Source of the DNA: Adiantum capillus-veneris
Lineage: Eukaryota > Streptophyta > Polypodiopsida > Polypodiales > Pteridaceae
Length of the DNA: 64,000 bases
Direction: 5' to 3'
NCBI GenBank assembly: GCA_014529385.2
Contig: CM043965.1
Location: 16,118,912 to 16,182,911, forward strand
Of this stretch, positions 9,500-23,399 are shown piece after piece. The translations under genes and the position numbers were made by a program. A model generated the notes under the pieces. That model was not told where the DNA came from. It was given only the letters and a program-made list of their open reading frames with translations, and ran no database searches. Numbering within the stretch: the stretch's first letter is position 1; the number at the start of each line of letters is the position of its first letter.

Positions 9500-11690
9500 T
9501 TATAGGCTACTACATACCTAACTCTTGTATAGTGACTTGTATGTCATTTGTATCTAGCTCTATGTGATAATAACCTATGATAATTCTAAATAATGCGCTT
9601 CGTATAGTACCATAATAGAATGCCTAAAATAATATTAAATCTTGCAATGACGATAACAACCCATTTATGAATCAATTTATTTAATATCATATCAATCCAA
9701 GCTCAAGCTATACACATCGAAGGATCTCAAAGTCCTCAATAATGTGAACTATGTCAACAAATCCTCAATAATGGAGGACCTAGAAAGAAACTTCAAACAT
9801 GTAAATACATTGAATAAAGACCCTGAATTCTTATCTAAGAAAACCTAAATGTCAAATAGCAATTATACTTCAAATATAAGCAGGTGCATCATTGAGGGTG
9901 TACAAAACCATAGGTATCGTTCTATTCATAAGGGGAAGTTTGAGGTCAAATTTTTTGCCCTGTAAGAAATAGTAGAGAGAGAAAATGATTTTTGTTTTAT
10001 TAAATGTAAACAAGAAATTTAAAAACAAATTGGGAGAAAAACTCCACCTTTGTACTGGGTGCACGGGATGTCACTTTTAAGGGGCTCACTTATAGTGTCG
10101 TTTTCAAATCTCTTTTGGAATGTGTCCCTTTTCCAAAAATTCTCCCTCCCAAAGTACCCATTTTCTCTTTTAGGCCAAATTTTAAATTTTTATTTGTTCA
10201 TTCTATCATTTCTATGCACCATATCCAACCCATCATCTTTCCTATATCCAAGCTTCGACCACCATAAATCCTTCTAAGAGAGGTATCTATCATCTCCATG
10301 TTGAGTTGAAAGATGAATATATACCCCTTGAAAAAAGAAATAGGGTTTGTGAAACTCGTTCATTTCCATTAAAGCAATGAGGTCAAAGGGAAAGAATCAC
10401 ATTGACCTATGGACATATGGTAGATTGTATCCCATAGACCCCATCACCAAATGCAACCCTTCATTTTTCAAAAACTCTTCATTGTTGATGAGATTTTAGG
10501 AGATGATGTGAAAGGGATATTATGCTATCCAAAAAACCTTGTAGCAGAGAGGGACATTCAATCTTTTGCTGCAATAGTTCAAGGATTCTCTTGATCATCA
10601 ACTTCAAGAAAGCAAGGAGAAAGTAAAGAACCTGAAAATCATTTTTGCTGAATGCAGCCAAAAGGAAGAGAAAAGAGCTTGGGAGACAAAGACAACGGAA
10701 GTTGAATGATATTGAGAGTCTCAAAAGCGAGGAGGTGGAGGTTGCAACAAAAGAATCAAAAGCAATGAGGTAAAACTGATTTATTTTTCAAATTGGTGTT
10801 TTTGTTTTTCATTCACTATCTTTGGTTGTTGGGTGGGTGCTATAGTCTTTGTTTGTGTTACTACACGTCCTTAGTTTAGCCAGACTGTTCACAAAGAAAC
10901 ATGAGAGTGGCATTACAATCATTTTATGAAGTAATTTGGCATGTTCTTGCTGGCAACGTATTGGATAAAAGAAGATTTGAGAAGGCCAAGAAGAATTGTA
11001 TCAATGGATTTTTGCAGAAATATATCTTGAACAAGGATGAAGTTCAAGGGACTATGGATAAAGTTGGAGTCACTAGGGTAGCTTACTAAAAGTTGTTCAA
11101 AATCATGAATAAAAACATGTAGTGAAGAGTGAAGGGTTCCTTGCCACCAAACCCAACAGTTGTTCAACAGGCAAGGCTTAGATTTAATTCTAGGGTTATG
11201 GAGATTCTTGGAGAGCCTTTTCACATCAATGACATATATCTTGGTAAGAATAAAGACCTCAAGTTTAACTCTTTCAACAATTTGTTCTTTGACTTAAGAA
11301 CTTTGTAGACGAGTCAGGGCAATGAGAAAATTCTATGATCTTCAACATATTGAGGTGAATGGGCAAGCCATTTTTGTGATCGATAAGATGAAAATGAAAA
11401 TATGAAGGGTGGTATAAAACTTGAGACAATATCAATAACCCTCATGAATAGAGCTCTTGATACCACAAAGAGAACAAAAACACCCAAATTTTTTAGTGTG
11501 TATCCAGAGAAGAACATTTGGTGGTTGGGTGCTTTTGAGGTTGATAGTGAATTTTGGGTATTCTACCATACTAATTTTCTTGCAATAATCAAAGCCTCCT
11601 TTTCCAAGAAAATAATGCCAAAATTTCTTAACCAAATACACCATTTATAGACATCTCATTCAATCATTGAGTAGTTATTTTCAGCTGCAG
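9500..11690. other. Non-coding AT-rich stretch
   Basis: Short open frames only; none shows a recognisable domain. A 62-residue frame at 10901-11089 (MRVALQSFYEVIW...) has no assignable family. Confidence 0.4.
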
Positions 11691-11849
11691 AGAGCTTTCT
11701 ACTAGCATAATAGACTGGTCAAAACCATCCATTAATTGTTTCCTACACTAATACACTGTCAAATGCAATGCCAAAAGCATCAACAAAAACATGGAAATCC
11801 TTTCCCCAATCTAGAGGTAATAGGAATGATGCTCAAGTAAGCATCATCT

Positions 11850-12779
11850 TCAGCCAATAATAAGCCAAATCACATTTGGACTCCATCTAAAATCCTTTTT
11901 ATCCATATGTGATAACGTATTCAGTGGTATCATAAAAGAGTAAAAAAACCCAAATGTTGTCCATTTCATCACACCTAACCCAAAAGTCACCTTTGGTGAA
12001 TCAGGTGGTGTGGCTTGTGTGATAGCCACAATTTTTCCAGGGTCTACCAAAATTCCTTCTTTGGAAATATTGTGTTCCAAAAACATCCCACTTTTCATAG
12101 CAAACACACACTTCCTCCGGTTAAGACTTAACATAGTTTTCCAACACTTTTTGAACCAAAGATAAAGATGATACAAGTGCTTCAATCTATCTCAAAAAAT
12201 AGAGAAACTGTCCAAAATATCTGCATAAAATTTGCCACATATGGATATATCTGATAGATACATGCTGCATATTCCTTTTAAAAGTACTGGGTGCATTTCA
12301 CAATCCAAGCCACAGCATTGTACAAGAACACAATCCCCACGCAATATAAATATCATCTTTGGTTGATTTGTGATTTCCATCCGCATTGGATTGTAGCCAC
12401 TGTATCCATCCACAAAAGAATACATATGTTAGCCTACACTTCATCTAAGGTCGAATCCAAAAATGGAAGGAAAAGGGTTCCGATAGTGTAGCCGCATTCA
12501 ACTTATTATAATCAACACAGATCCACAACTTCTTGTTCTTTTTAGGGACCACAAAATTGGTGAGATCCACTCCAAGTTTTCAATTAGAACTATAAATCCA
12601 ACTTTCAACAATCTATCAAACTCCTCTTCTACTTGTTTGGCATAATTTGGATTCACAATATCTAGCTTATTTAGGAGAAATCGCATCCTTCTCAAATTGA
12701 TATGATGTTGGTAGAATCTGGGATCAAGACCCTTCATATCCAAATAATCCCATGCAAACACATCCATGAACTCTGTCAA
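11850..12779 (-). pseudogene. Decayed Ty3/gypsy reverse transcriptase
   Basis: Three minus-strand segments in different frames follow the normal Gypsy order. 12779-12498 has FAWDYLDMKGLDP, the HHINL...NPNYAKQVEEEFDRLLKVGFI block and EWISPI. 12425-12192 has YSFVDGYSGYNPMRM and the QPKMIFI block. 12185-11850 has LNRRKCVFAMKSGMFLEHNISKEGI cut across lines of similarity, ending KDFRWSP. The active-site YVDD region is not recognisable (YLSDIS at the expected place). Frameshifts and stops make this inactive. A minus-sense primer-site-like sequence at 14,128-14,139 (ctttgatacca) could mark the 5' end of this or another minus element. Confidence 0.75.
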
Positions 12780-12799
12780 TAGTTTTATAAGATCTTACC

Positions 12800-14125
12800 A
12801 AAAAGACTCTTCCAAATCCGCACATATCTTAACAGGTTTAGGTTTGTCCTTTGTCTCAAGATTCACTTCCTGAATCAGTGTATCTTCCTTAACTTGAGAA
12901 AAAATTCACATTCCTGCTATTCTCGTTCATTTAGCTCTATTAACTTAGGGTCGCATTTTCCCTCTTCACCGAGCTATTTAATGTCCTTATTAGTACTTGG
13001 CTCACCACAGCTTGGTCAAAACATCCTCCATATAATGCTTTCAAATTGCTTCCACATCCACTGCATAAAATTCCATCAAATCTTGATTTGCATGTAGGAA
13101 TTTGGCTACTTCTTTATACATCAAACCTTCCATCATATTTACTGGTTCATCTAGAATCGGTCAAGTCTTGAAAAGGAAGCTTAAGAATTTCCATATTGAG
13201 TGCTCTCCTAATCTACCTGAAGCATGTCCTCTTTGAGAAAATATTCTCTTCTTTGAAAGATATTAAAGTGGGATCTTGATATCAATTCCTTTCTTAGGTG
13301 AGTTTTTTAGGTGTAGGATTTTCTTCTTGCTTTGAGGTCTCTCCTTGGTTTGCTTTGATTTATCATCTAGCTCCTACTTCTTAATATCCTCTTTAAGAAC
13401 AGTCCTAGTAGTTGCTTGGTCCTTGCCCCATTAACGGAGTCCAATTCGCATACTATCCTCTTGGAGCGTGTTCTGGTAGTAGTCTGGGTTGATCCCGACT
13501 TAGTCACCGGCTCCTCACTATCCTCTTCATGGAGCTAGATCTAGTCATTCTGTGTTGGAGCTTTTGGAAGATCTTGTGTAGATTCGATGGCCTAATAAGC
13601 GATTCTTGTCGAGACTTCTGGAGCTGACAAGTAAGTGAGCTTGGTATGCTTCTTCTTCTTTGTAAGAAGCTCGATAAAATACTCGGCGTGTTCTATGGTC
13701 ATGGATCGATCACGAGTGTGTTGTTTATAAGCCCAACTCTGTTGAGAGCGCTTTACTTCCCCGTAAGGAGCTGAGTTCTATAATTTTTTATTGCACACTT
13801 GTTTGCACTTATTTGAGTGCATGCCCTGCACTTAAGGGTATCTATTATAAGTCATGTATGTTGTGTTGTATACATTATCACTGCATGCCATTGTGGAGCT
13901 AATTTTGGATTGGTTTGGTAGTCTTGGTCATTTTTGAGACTCCATCTGAAAGAGCCCTTTCTGAGATTGTGGCTAGTTGTGCTAACATAGCACTTTGTGA
14001 AAGTCATTGCGTGAGTTTTTGTGAAGCCAAGCACTGGGGGCCAAGTTACCCAGTGTGAGGAGGATTAGGATTCTGGAGATCCCTACTTGTGGCCTCGCCA
14101 TATGATATGTATAGAAGGGTGTAGG
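12800..14125. other. Unassigned stretch, probably retrotransposon-derived
   Basis: No domain recognised. It lies where gag and upstream pol of the minus-strand Gypsy element would be expected, followed by possible LTR sequence, but similarity is not visible by eye. Confidence 0.3.
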
Positions 14126-14127
14126 TG

Positions 14128-14139
14128 CTTTGATACCAA
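14128..14139 (-). promoter_or_regulatory. Minus-sense primer-binding-site-like sequence
   Basis: On the minus strand it reads ttggtatcaaagc, close to the tRNA-iMet primer site tggtatcagagc of plant LTR elements. An LTR would lie at higher coordinates. Weak on its own. Confidence 0.3.
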
Positions 14140-14345
14140 GTTGGCAGTCCTTTGACACAGTGATTTTTTTGAGTAGTATATGCCAGTTGATGCCCTGGCA
14201 GCACTCTTTTATGTATTATGCATTGTTTTCTAATGAATTTTGTTTAAGATTTCTATCTTTGTACAAAGGAGACACTGCCAAAATTTCAACAAAAGTTTTG
14301 CTATAAATTCCTAGTCTTACTCTCTTGCATTTGCTCTTGTCAATT

Positions 14346-17300
14346 ATGGTTAAAAATTTTGAGACAGAAGAGTATTATATCAAGAATTTTGATGGCACAA
14401 ACTTCACAATATGAAACCTGTGTATGCTTGATGTATTGGTCAATAAGAACCTTACAGCAACATTGAAAGTGCGTAAAGAGGGTGTTTACACTGATGATCA
14501 ATGGGAGGAGCTTGATGCTTGTGCTATGGTGACCATTCGCCTATACCTTGTTGAGTCTATTTTCTTTATGATTATAGACAAGACTACTGTAAATGAGCTA
14601 TGGGAGTCATTATGCTAATCTTGGAATAGCAAGAGTGCCTTGAACAAAGTTTTTCTTATGAAAAATCTCATGCATTTGAACTTGAAAGAGGACAACAATG
14701 TCAATTCACACTTGAATCACTTCAACAGCTTGTTTTCACAGCTTACATCTAAGGGACTCAATTTCAATGATGAAATGAAAGCCATTTTCTTGCTATTTTC
14801 TTTGTCTAAATAATGGGACACATTTAACATTGCCATTAGTAACTCCACCCCTAAGGGAAAGCTTATTTTTAGTAATGTTACTAATGCTTTTCTTAGAGAT
14901 GAGATTAGACGTCAGTCTCGTAACACTAGTAGGCATGGCAATGCATATACAATTGGTGATGGTTGTTAAAGGCAAAGAGGTCACAATCGTAGTTGTGGTT
15001 GGTTCACAAGATTGAAGGAATGCTCATGGCAAGAGTCATGGATGTGACCTACAAAATGTAGAATATTTTCATTGCCACAAAAAAAGGTCTATTTGAAAAA
15101 ATATTGCCACATTTTGCAACATGAAAAGGGTAAAACCATTGTCAAGACAGACCCTCCTAAGAGCAGTGTGAAGATCTAGGAGCTCAATATAGTTGAGTCT
15201 CCAAAAATTGAGGTTGTTCTTGATGTGCTGCAACCATCAAATGTCTTGATGTTGACTATTGGTTTGCTTTTAGATGCATTATTGCCTCTTGATGAGTATT
15301 ATGCATAAAATTGAACCATTGACTCAAGTGCTAGTTTCCATGTTACTCCCCATAAAGAATGGTTCTCCAATTATGCTTCTATGCATGTTCAACCAAGCTA
15401 GGTGACTCGTATCAACTTGACATTTGTGACATTAGATATGTGAATTTATGTATGCGCAACGACACTAAATTATAATTTTAGGTGTCATACATGTGCCAAA
15501 GTTGACTAAGAGCTTAGTGTCAGTAGGGTTGCTTGTTGATTTAGGCTAAACCATAGTTTTAGCAATGGTTTCTTGATTATTTTCAAGGGAATTGAGTCAT
15601 CTTGAGAGGCCAAAAGCCTGGCTCATTGCATTCTATGTATATCTCTTTTGTGAAAGAGAATTCTATCTTTGTTGCCATGATGCCCTCTACTGAGTTGTGG
15701 CATAGTCCACTTGGTCATATAAGTCAGAAAGGAATGAAACAGCTTCAAGTTTTGGGCCACTTACCAGGTTTAAACTACTCTAGTTTTTGTTTGTCTGAAC
15801 ATTCCATTGATGGAAAATACACTAGGGTTACCACTTTGCCATTGAATAGAGAGTTAGAGAATCCCCTAGACTTGGTACATAATGATTTGTCTGGACCTAT
15901 GCCGCATACATCTCTTGGGGGGGGGGGGGCGCGGGCGGGGGGGGGGGGCATTATATTTCCTAACATTCATTGATGACTCTACTCAAAAGGTGTGGCCTCT
16001 TAAAGAGGAAAGACAAGATTTTTGCTATGTTTTAGAAATTCCTTGCAATGGTAGAGAACCAGTCAAGCAAGAAGCTGAAGGCTTTGCGCATTGACAATGG
16101 GGAGAGTACATCTCCACTCAGTTCAAGAATTTTTGTAGCAAAAGAGGTATTAGATAATATTTTACTACACCATACACACTTTCTCAAAATGGAATTTCTA
16201 TGCATATGAATAGGACAATCCAAGAGAGAGTCAAGACCATGTTGTCTATGGAAAATTTAAAGACATCATCAATCAATCGCCTAGTACGCCAATGAACTAT
16301 AAGATTTTGTAGGAGATGTGGACTAGCAAGAAGACAAACTATGACAGATTGTGTGTATTTGGGTGTGAGACATTTTCCCATGTCCCTAAAGAGCTACACA
16401 AGAAGCTAGATCCCAAATCACACAAATGCATCTTCATTGGATATGGTACACAGATGGAGAGATGGGTTATTGTCTCTAACACCCATAATTGAAAAAAGTC
16501 ATTTGCAACTCACAACTTATCTTCAATGTGTCAAAGATGCACAGAAAGGTTGTCAAAGAGGGCAAGGTCATATTTGAGGGCGTAGCCTCAAGTGAGATAA
16601 AAAAAATAGCTCAATCTAGTGGTGATGTTCCTGCTACTAGTAGTGCCATAGAGATCCAAGTCTAGCAGTCACGTAATGAGAAGATCTACGCAAGTCTCTT
16701 GCATCCCTGAGCGTTTTCAGCCAGAGTTAAACTATTTGAGTATGATCTGGAGTATGACTCAATTATGGAAAATGAGACTTGGAAACCAATAGAGTTGTTA
16801 AGAGGGAAAAACATCATTGCCTTGCAAATGGATGTATAAGAAGAAATACACGGCAGAATATCCTAAGCCTAAGTATAAGGCTAGATTGGTTGCTAAGGAA
16901 TTCAAGCAAAAGAAAGGCATGGACTTTGAACAAATTTTCTCTTTGGTAGTCAAGATGACTACATTGCATCTTGTGCTTGGATTAGTAGCCACTGAGGATG
17001 TGGAACTTGTCCAGATGGACGCGAAGACAAATTTCCTTCAGTGAGATCTAGAAGAAGGTATCTACACAAAATAGCCAGAGGGTTTTGAATTTGGCCCCAA
17101 AAAGCCTACAAGGGTAGTGTAGATTGCATAAGGCATTGTATGGCCTAAAGCAAGGCTCAAGGCAATGGTACCAAAAGTTTGACAAGTATATCCATTCCAA
17201 AATTTATGTATGGAGCCAAGAAGATCACTACTTGTATACGCAAAAGTTGAACAATGGTTCACTTATCATCTTGATACTTTATGCCGATGACATGTTCATT

Positions 17301-18190
17301 GTTGGTGGGAAGTCTAATGATGAGATTTCCATTTTGAAGAAGCCACATAGTATGTAGTTTCTATGAAGGATTTGGGCGATGCAAGTCGCTTTCTTGTTAT
17401 GCGTATCAAGGGGGTAAGGAAACATGGAATACTGGAGTTATCACAGGAAACATATATCCACAAGTCTTGAAACATTTTAATATGTAAGGGGGGAAAGCTA
17501 CATTGAGTAACCGAATGCAAGAATATGCAAAACTTAGCAAGAATGATGCTCCCAAATTTGATGCTCAGAAAGTGGAAATGGCAAAGGTGCATATTCTTTA
17601 GCAATAGGAAATCTCATGTTTGTCATGGTAGCCACCATACCAGACATTGCATTTGCAGTGGGAGTGGTTAGCAGATTTATGGCAAATCCTCGCAAGAAGC
17701 ACTAGGAGGTTGTGAATCACATTTTTAGATACCTTAAGGGCACAACAAGCAAGTGCTTATGCTTTGGGAATAGTGATGCATCCATAGTGGGTTACACGGA
17801 TGCGGACTATATGAGTTGTGTGGATAGTTGACAATCCACATATGGCTATGGATTCCTATTTGCATGTCATGGAGTCATGTCTTCAGGATTGCACTTTGTC
17901 TTCCACTATAGTTTTTGGTGCTAACAAGGAAGTTGTATGGTTAGCTCATGTAGTGGGAAACCTTGGCATTTACCATACTCCAATGTTGAATTGTGATTAT
18001 CAAAGTTCTATTGCATTACCATGTTTCACTCCAAGTAAAAAACACATGGAGCTCAAGTATCATGTGCTATGAGACATACAGGCTAGCAAATGCATCAAGA
18101 TAGTCAAGGTTCATATGGATGACAATCTTGTAGATGCTCTCACAAAGAGCCTAGCCTCAGAGTAGTTTTTACATTGCATTGAGATGATGG
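14346..18190 (+). pseudogene. Decayed Ty1/copia element, gag to RNase H
   Basis: Order on the plus strand is canonical. Gag starts at 14346 (MVKNFETEEYYIKNFDG, then a TGA). A knuckle remnant lies near 15,060, and a protease with IDSSASFHVTP (DSGAS changed to DSSAS) near 15,320. Pre-integrase LWHSPLGHISQKGM is at 15,700 and integrase LVHNDLSGPMP/LTFIDDSTQKVW at 15,870-16,000. The integrase tail CVFGCETF...KCIFIGYG lies near 16,350-16,440. RT follows at 16,817-17,360 (KARLVAKEFKQ, LYGLKQGSRQW, LILYADDMFIVGG), then RNase H with GYTDADYMSC at about 17,790. Many stops and frameshifts; a G-rich tract interrupts the integrase at 15,917-15,948. Inactive. Flanking LTRs not confidently found. Confidence 0.85.
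15917..15948 (+). repeat. G-rich tract inside Copia integrase
   Basis: Thirteen Gs, then cgcgggc, then about twelve Gs, placed between SGPMPHTSL and YFLTFIDDS, a region conserved in length in Copia integrases. It shifts the frame. Confidence 0.9.
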
Positions 18191-18780
18191 GTGTAGGTTG
18201 AAACCACGGGTCACGTCATGGTTGTACAGGTTGTACATAGATAGGCCACTTGGTCCACGTTGGCCTTAATTTTTCAGGCCAATTGGCCAGATTACTAACC
18301 CATCACTAACTTATTCTTTACTTATATAGAAATAATCAAGAGCATGAGATATTATTACCCTCACTGAGCTCCACCCATCTCTATGCTCTCCTTATTGCTT
18401 CATGTAGCTAGTATGTAGGGTAACATAATGTCCATTCCATCTATATATGCTTGAACAAGGAAAGAAAGCTTCATGGGGTGCACAATGATAAAAAAAGATA
18501 GAAATGTTCTTTAAACAGAGTTTGTTCTAAGTTCATTATATGTAATAATCATATTGAAATGATGTCACATATGTAGGATGATGGTATTTATAGCGCTTAT
18601 CTATCTCCCAAATCGTGATAGCTCATTGGATGCATTTTTGGAAGGTACCCCTATGGTTGATCTTTTGAAGGGGGGCAATTGGAGAGGAGGTTTCAAATGA
18701 GGTATAAATAATTATGCTAGCATTTTAGTTTTCCTTTGGTGAACTGCCTAATTGACTAATTTAAGACTAGTTTATAAGTT
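18190..18780 (+). other. Possible 3' LTR region of the Copia element
   Basis: Directly follows the RNase H remnant, is non-coding and has TATA-like stretches (ttacttatataga). No matching copy was found upstream of 14,346, so LTR identity is inference. Confidence 0.25.
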
Positions 18781-19000
18781 ATGTCCTTCATAGAGAGCTA
18801 CATCCAATCATGGGCACAACATAGAGAGCTACATCCAATCATGGGCACAACATCCATTACAAGGAACAAGTGGATGGGGCATCACATCCAATCATGGGCA
18901 CAACATCCATTACAAGGAACAAGAGAGAGCTACATAGAGAGCTACATCCAATCATGGGCACAACATCCATTACAAGGAACAAGTGGATGGGGCATCACAA
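18781..19000 (+). repeat. Irregular tandem repeat (gagagctacatccaatcatgg)
   Basis: Shuffled copies of three modules: gagagctacatccaatcatg, ggcacaacatccattacaag and gaacaagtggatggggcatc. A repetitive peptide frame across it is a repeat artefact. Confidence 0.75.
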
Positions 19001-19093
19001 AAGCTACCTTTGGCTGGGTTGCCTATGCCTCACAACCAAAGAAAGATGCTCCCATTGAGCTAGAAGATTCACAAGAAATATTGATAAAATAAA

Positions 19094-19096
<3 letters not shown>

Positions 19097-19170
<74 letters not shown>
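19097..19170. repeat. Compound (CT)n(CA)n microsatellite
   Basis: About 42 bp CT passes directly into about 32 bp CA. Confidence 0.95.
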
Positions 19171-19171
<1 letters not shown>

Positions 19172-19199
19172 TCATTTTCCATCTCTTCCTAAAGGAAAG

Positions 19200-22140
19200 A
19201 ATGATTTTTTTTAGAACATGGTATCTCAATATATCTAATAATATCTTTTCTTGAGATTATGTTTTCATTGTTAACCCCATTGATCAACCCTCTATTAGCT
19301 TGTTTTCTTTAATGATAGGATACAAGCCTTGGCAATCACAAACTTTACATCTAGACACCAATTAGATGGAGAGACTATGGAAAATTCCTTGGATGAGCTA
19401 TGTGTCTTTGAGGTACAAGATGGTAAGAACATGGGAGAGGATGTCCTAAAGGAGTCACATATATGAATGGCCTTGAATGAGCCTAATACTCAAGTAAGAT
19501 TTACCACCTCATCTTTGCTTACTTTTGAAGGCATGCTTTCTTTAAGTTTGTAATCTTGAAATCAAAAGAATTGAAAACTTAATGGAATTCTTGGCACTAT
19601 TTTACCACTTAAAATGACACATTGCTTTAAGAAATGTGAAAATACTACCAAGGAGTTTACTTGCTTTATTATGTGGCTTCATATTTTGGCAAAGGTTTTG
19701 TTGTCATGAAATAGGTTGAAGACTATGATGATAGTATATGTAAGGGGGAAGATTTACTTAATCATAGACCTAATCACAATGAAGTTAAGGTGAACATGCT
19801 TCATCACTTGGACGCTGCAAGAAAAATAGTTAGTTATACTTTAGTTTTTCTTTTGTCCAAGATAAAAACAATCCTAGTTTCATGGAATTCACTCTCCTTG
19901 TCATGTTATCATGTAATACATGTGTATGTGTGTGTGGATACATATATATATGTATATATACACACATGCACACACACTCACATGAAATATTCTTCCTCTT
20001 CCCCCTCCCCCTCTCTGCATCCACTTTATAGGAATGTCCTTATTCGTGTGATTACTAAACTTATATTTTACAATATGGTATAGGTTGACCAAACATCCAT
20101 CCAAAAAAATAGAGAAAAAAAAAAGACTCTCAATGTTGTGATGGTAAGTGGTAATTCAAGAGAAATTTTTACTTGCGTACTTATTGTTATAATGTTTCTA
20201 ATCATTCCTTTTTAAGGAAGAAAAACGGGACCAAAGATAACCCAATCGCGAAGCAAGGGCAGGAAATCTCATCAAAAAAGAGAATGGCATTTTCTTGTCC
20301 ATAAACAAAAGGAGTATATATGCTAGATTTTTGTTTTGGGGATATTTTATTTGGGAAAAAACATTTTAGATATTTCAAACCCAAAAATGACAAGGGTCAA
20401 GGACAATAAGACAAATCCCACGGAGAAACAATTCCAATAGGTAATTTAACATTATCTTTTAACGTACCATGTATTTGATAGATTATAGATCACAACTTGA
20501 GTGTTTAATGAATCAAAGCATAAATATCTAATGATTAAACAATGTTTGAATGTTGTGTAGAAAATCTTAACATCACGATCTTCTAGGCCAATAAAGATTC
20601 CATCTAGATACAAGCGTGTGATACTTTCTCTGACAAGATAAAGTATCCAATTTCATTTTCTTGGCGATTGATACCATTGTCTAATGTACACAATGCATGT
20701 AAACAACATGATTTTTGTAAAATAGAAGAACCATACAAGTTATGCGATGCCAAAGCATAAGAAGATTGCTAAGAATGATTTGGGATTCGATAAGTTTACG
20801 CATGTACGAACACCTGTTCACTTTGTTGATATGTTGATGTCAGATGAGGACATACTTGGATTCTCATCTATTTTGGTCATTTGTTCTTTTCTCCTTATCC
20901 TTCAATGTCATCTCATGAAATACAATGGCGTGAATGGTCTTTTTGATGATGCCAGCTTGTTTTAAAGCTATGTTTATGGGAAAATATTGTCTATAGAAAG
21001 AAATCTCTTGAAGAAAAGAAAATAATAAGCCAATACTTTCTAACTTTATATCCTAAGGTGGATGCCAACTAGGAGAATTTGCAAATTTCCTCATGTAGAT
21101 ACTCACCTTGGGTCTACACACCCCCTATCTCACTTGTTTTGCTCTCCTGAGGGATTACAAGTTGATTACCGATGTGAAAGCACCAGTGTGTGCATGTATG
21201 CTAAGCCACCCTTAAATTTTTTCTTGCCCTCTTGAACAACTAAAAATTACAAGCTACTAGCAACAAAATCCTCAAGTGTTCAGATCAATACCCTTCGTCC
21301 TGCACCTTGCAAACTATCTTCTTCTAGTTGATATCTATGTCCATGCTTTGTGTTACCTTCCTTGCGACCTGAATTGCTCAATAAAAACCTTTTGCACGTA
21401 GGTGCTACTAATGCACCATTACAATTGTTGACTTGTAGATGGTCATGTCAGCTCACCAAACAGACAAGCTCCATAGGGTTTTTCTAATGAATTAAGATCT
21501 TTGGAAATTGTGCTTGAATGACCAAAGGTACCCTTATTGTTGGTGATGTATGTAGAGATTTTTTCTCATGCAGCCCAAAGCTACATGCGGAAGATGTTGC
21601 ACTCTAGCTTACTGTGGTGATTTGATGATGCTTGGCACATTTTTGTGGAAAAATTTTGCATCTCGATGAGCACCCAAAGATAGCACTTAAGTTTGATGAT
21701 GTCTTATGCCGACACTTACTTGTGTGTAGACCATATCCAATTAATAAATGCTAAATTCTTTAGACAATTAAATTTTCTGCATCCATTGTGAGTATAACTC
21801 GAGCCAAAATGAAGACCAAATTTGATAAATTTCTTTCCATAGAAAACCCTTGATGCATACTACTCATACACAACACTAGAGTGTAAACTTGCACGTATAG
21901 ATTCTATATAAGGATAAAATAATCTACCTAGATGTACAATTAAGAGACAAAAAAAGAAACTATGAACACATATGCACTCTATTCCAAGAAAACAAGTGCT
22001 CGTGGAATAGCCAAGAACTTGCCCAATGCTTTGGCTAATCAATCAAAGATTAGAAGATGAGCTTATTAGGGAGATATGTAATTAAGAGAAAGGGTAATTA
22101 ACACTAATTTCTATGATCAAAGAGATTAGGAAGTACTACT
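19200..22140. other. Non-coding AT-rich stretch
   Basis: No gene or transposon domain recognised on either strand; only a small TA/CA-rich patch at 19,918-19,980. Confidence 0.4.
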
Positions 22141-22147
22141 CTCTCTA

Positions 22148-22162
22148 AGGCTCTGATACCAA
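22148..22162 (-). promoter_or_regulatory. Minus-sense LTR primer-binding site
   Basis: ggctctgatacca followed by attgtcgg; on the minus strand this is an exact tggtatcagagcc. A minus-oriented LTR would begin at about 22,160 (tgtcggatc). No paired LTR or coding body was recognised. Confidence 0.45.
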
Positions 22163-23399
22163 TTGTCGGATCTAAAGAGGATTAATTAAAAATGATGGTT
22201 CTTGAATAGAACTCTAAGGGAGATAAATTGAGGAGGTTAATGATGGTGACAAGGAAGTTTCCTTATGCAGAAAATGGCTAGGAGGGTTTCTGATAGCTTT
22301 AGGGGTATTTTGTAGGAGGCAATGTAGGCTCTCACTCCAACAACTACTCCACTATCTCCTATTAACCAAACTTTCACACCATTTTGACATGTCGATGGTA
22401 GTAGATTACGATCTATAGTTTTGGGCTTTGGTACATCAAGAATATTTTTTGGAACTAGTACGTGTGCCCCTTGGTGAATATACATTCACTATATTCAAAC
22501 CTAGTTTTGATATTCACAAGTTTTCTTTATCGCGATACTACATTTGTAGATAATGCTAACCTGCCATATTATTGTATCTAGATGAAATGTAAGCATGCCA
22601 ATCTCTTCCCACTTTGATCTCTATACAAATCCAACAATAGAAAAATTCAGCATCTCACATTACATCTCTATGCAAACCATGAAGTAAATAATATTGTACA
22701 TGCTAGACAAGGCACATAATAGATCATGGCAATTCTCGAGGATGCGTTGTAAAAAAATTAAAATTCAACTCATTTTCATAGTTCCCAGTGCAAAGGAAAA
22801 CCATCTAAGAGTTAGAGATGAGCTCGTGCTTAAAATGAGGTGACACTAAACAAGCTTTGAACTCACATGCCAACAAACGAGGGAGCTTCACATCAGATTT
22901 CCTAGGCCGACTATCCAAGCGGCCTTGGTTGCTTATTGGGGGGGTTATGTGTTTGTCTACCTATTGGTGCTTCTACCCTACAAATTAATCCTCCTATTGG
23001 TGAAACTAGCATGAGACAATGGATTTTTAGTATTTCATGGATTGTTGAAAACTGATGTCCTAGTGATGGTGCATAAATAGAAGTGCTATCATAACCAATG
23101 TTGTAGACAAGTGATGAGATGAATTGAGTTTATTTTGAGAGTTCATGCATGAAGATCACTTGTGCATTGGTTTTCTTAATAAAAATTGATATATTATTAT
23201 TTTACTACAGCTAACAGGTGAAAAAAGCATGACCGAGCTAGAGGCTATGCAAAAGGACATCACATTTATGTAAATTTTATTGTTCAAGTGCTTTTTATGA
23301 GCTATGGCCATTTATGTCCGACCGTGGCTATTTATGTCCGATCGGCCAATGTGTATTCATTTTGAGCATTCAAGAAATCTATAAATAAATACATGCAAG

